Source: Cyrtodaria siliqua (taxonomy: Eukaryota > Mollusca > Bivalvia > Adapedonta > Hiatellidae). From it: 64,000 bases of DNA. Below are positions 62,867-64,000 of the stretch, one piece after another. The first letter of the stretch is position 1, and every line of letters begins with the position of its first letter. The position numbers were made by a program, and so were the translations under genes. Below the pieces are notes generated by a model. That model did not search any database, was not told the DNA's origin, and saw only the letters and a list, made by a program, of their open reading frames with translations. The stretch is taken from NCBI GenBank assembly GCA_037043455.1, contig JAWPHD010001329.1:62001-126000 (forward strand), written 5' to 3'.

Positions 62867-63038
62867 GTCGACAACCCTTGATATAAGAGCTGTTTTAGTC
62901 AGTAGAGCGTCCACAGGCCCTCTTGGGCCTCTTGTTTTTAATACAATGGCATTTTGTTTTTAAACAAATGCACTTAAATGTTACAAACATTCATTTAAAC
63001 ATCATTGACCTTTTTATTTTTAAGTCCAGCTCCCGTTA

Positions 63039-63070
63039 GGCGAGACATTTGAATCCGCGGATTTCTTGTT
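63039..63070 (+). mobile_element. Family C right end
   Basis: GGCGAGAC (63039-63046) is the inverse of GTCTCGCC in the family C left end. It is followed by the perfect palindrome AATCCGCGGATT (63052-63063) and TCTTGTT. The order inverted repeat, palindrome, TCTTGTT is the same as at the right ends of families A and B. Confidence 0.65.
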
Positions 63071-64000
63071 ATTTAAGAACCATCTATACCCCCTCCAGGC
63101 ATCCTATTTTCTAGATTAATTAACAAATAGATCACAAAATGACAACAGTCAGATTTATTTCATTAAATATTTTGTTATTTGCCTGGGCTAGTTATATTTT
63201 CACTAATTATTACTGAATGTATTTGCTGCAGTGGCTGTACATGTGACTGGGTTGCAAAGGTACTATGTAATAAACAATGAGACCGCTTACACAAAAATAA
63301 ATTTGACCTGCTCGGTTTCTGGGTTGAACTCGGAATGAGATATACCATTCTTACAATTTAATTGTAAAACCTCATGATTTGGGAGAAACACTTTTATTGT
63401 GTACAGTTTGTGATATATTTTATTAAACACATGAATCAATACATGCACAATGTTTTAATACATTTAATAAACTTACAACAAAAAACGTTCTATTTACCAA
63501 CACAGTATATCTATGTTGGCCATTTTGAATGTTTGTGGTCAGGTGACTAACATGTGATTCAAAGTGCTAAAAGAAATGAGCTTCTTTCGTAAATAAAAAC
63601 ATTTTTTAACAAAAAATCAATCAGTAATGTTTTACTTATAATTTTAATCAAAAGAAAACAAAATATAAAAAGAAAAAGAATGTTCACATGATCTGCTGAA
63701 AATGAAAGTACAATATGCAACAGACTCACCCATTTGTTAATCACAATGAGAGATAAATACCAAAGTACCCGATTGGTTGCATTTCAAGCATGGCTGGCTG
63801 TGTCAGCAACAGTTGTGAAAGGTGTGATATATTTTAATTATCGAACTAACAGCACTAATTGTCAAACATGTGAAGAAAACTTCTCAGACGGCTTGCAGGA
63901 TTACAGGATGTTATTAGGTCATATGGTTTCCTGTGGCCAAATATAGTACACTTTACAAAGTGTAAATCAGCAAGACATTTTTTTTTTTAAAATTTGAAAA
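63071..64000. other. Intron sequence without recognised feature
   Basis: AT-rich sequence to the window end. No Gs-alpha exon, array or element was recognised. Confidence 0.45.

Larger units (their letters stand above)
61226..62937 (+). mobile_element. Family B element, interrupted by a family A copy
   Basis: The left end is TTTTTAGCTCTACTGGCCAA then GGGCC, with a GGCC-AA-GGGCC hairpin. The internal unit includes GATCGGATCAGTAACAGCGG and ATGGCCCTTGATTTA. The right end has CAGTAGAG (62900-62907, inverse of CTCTACTG at the left), the hairpin AGGCCC-TCTT-GGGCCT (62915-62930) and CTTGTTT. The part 62113-62890 is AT-rich and includes (TA) repeats, a 27-C tract and unit fragments. I infer that the two ends belong together from their matching motifs. 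Confidence 0.6.
53577..64000 (+). other. Gs-alpha intron 5, running off the window
   Basis: The donor is GTAAGTTGT. No stretch encoding the expected continuation (switch I onwards) was found on the + strand before the end. The contents are arrays and mobile elements listed separately. Confidence 0.8.

Noticed and set aside
53577..64000. Search for Gs-alpha exon 6 (switch I and following)
   Set aside because: No stretch encoding the expected continuation after DCAQY, nor a DVGGQ or NKQD motif, was found on the + strand. The exon must lie beyond the window.

Overview
The window is metazoan nuclear DNA, AT-rich and strongly intron- and repeat-dominated. I read it as coming from a mollusc, most likely a bivalve. 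The coding exons spell an invertebrate-type stimulatory G-protein alpha subunit. The dispersed repeats, with central tandem arrays flanked by conserved ends and by (CCGT/CTGT) runs, have the style of bivalve 'pearl'/Helentron-type elements. The species assignment is inference.

Only one gene can be supported: the 5' part of Gs-alpha (GNAS orthologue) on the + strand. Five coding exons are visible: about 3183-3311, 3416-3488, 3733-3787, 27684-27803 and 53479-53576. They encode roughly residues 1-159 of an expected 380 or so: the N-terminal lipidation site and helix, the P-loop, and most of the helical domain. Introns 1 and 2 are tiny (104 and 244 bp). Introns 3 and 4 are about 23.9 and 25.7 kb, and intron 5 runs off the window, so switch I/II and the C-terminus lie outside. 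Exon 1 needs one extra base to stay in frame.

The rest is non-coding. Intron 3 holds two full copies of a TA-flanked, CAGT-ended terminal-inverted-repeat element, other small inverted-repeat elements, a Helitron 3' end, and tandem arrays with periods of 28, 40, 156, 39 and 51 bp. Intron 4 holds a roughly 10 kb cluster of one dimeric-repeat element (called family A here), an inverted duplication that preserves an empty insertion site for it, a 4 kb 28-bp minisatellite, and arrays of 33, 35, 34 and 45 bp. Intron 5 holds a second unrelated 28-bp array, a composite inverted-repeat element with a nested hAT-like element, a 25-bp array, and further family A, B and C elements. Tandem arrays make up about a fifth of the window. 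No transposase, Rep/helicase or reverse transcriptase reading frame was seen, so every mobile element here looks non-autonomous.

The most notable observation is that three otherwise different element families (A, B, C) share one terminal architecture. Each starts T-rich, then has a short inverted repeat that recurs subterminally at the right end, followed there by a hairpin and then TCTTGTT. Family A copies differ in length by whole 320-bp dimers, and one copy can be compared with an empty paralogous target consisting of a T run. This fits Helentron-type rolling-circle elements. The long apparent open frames in the arrays are by-products of the repeats.
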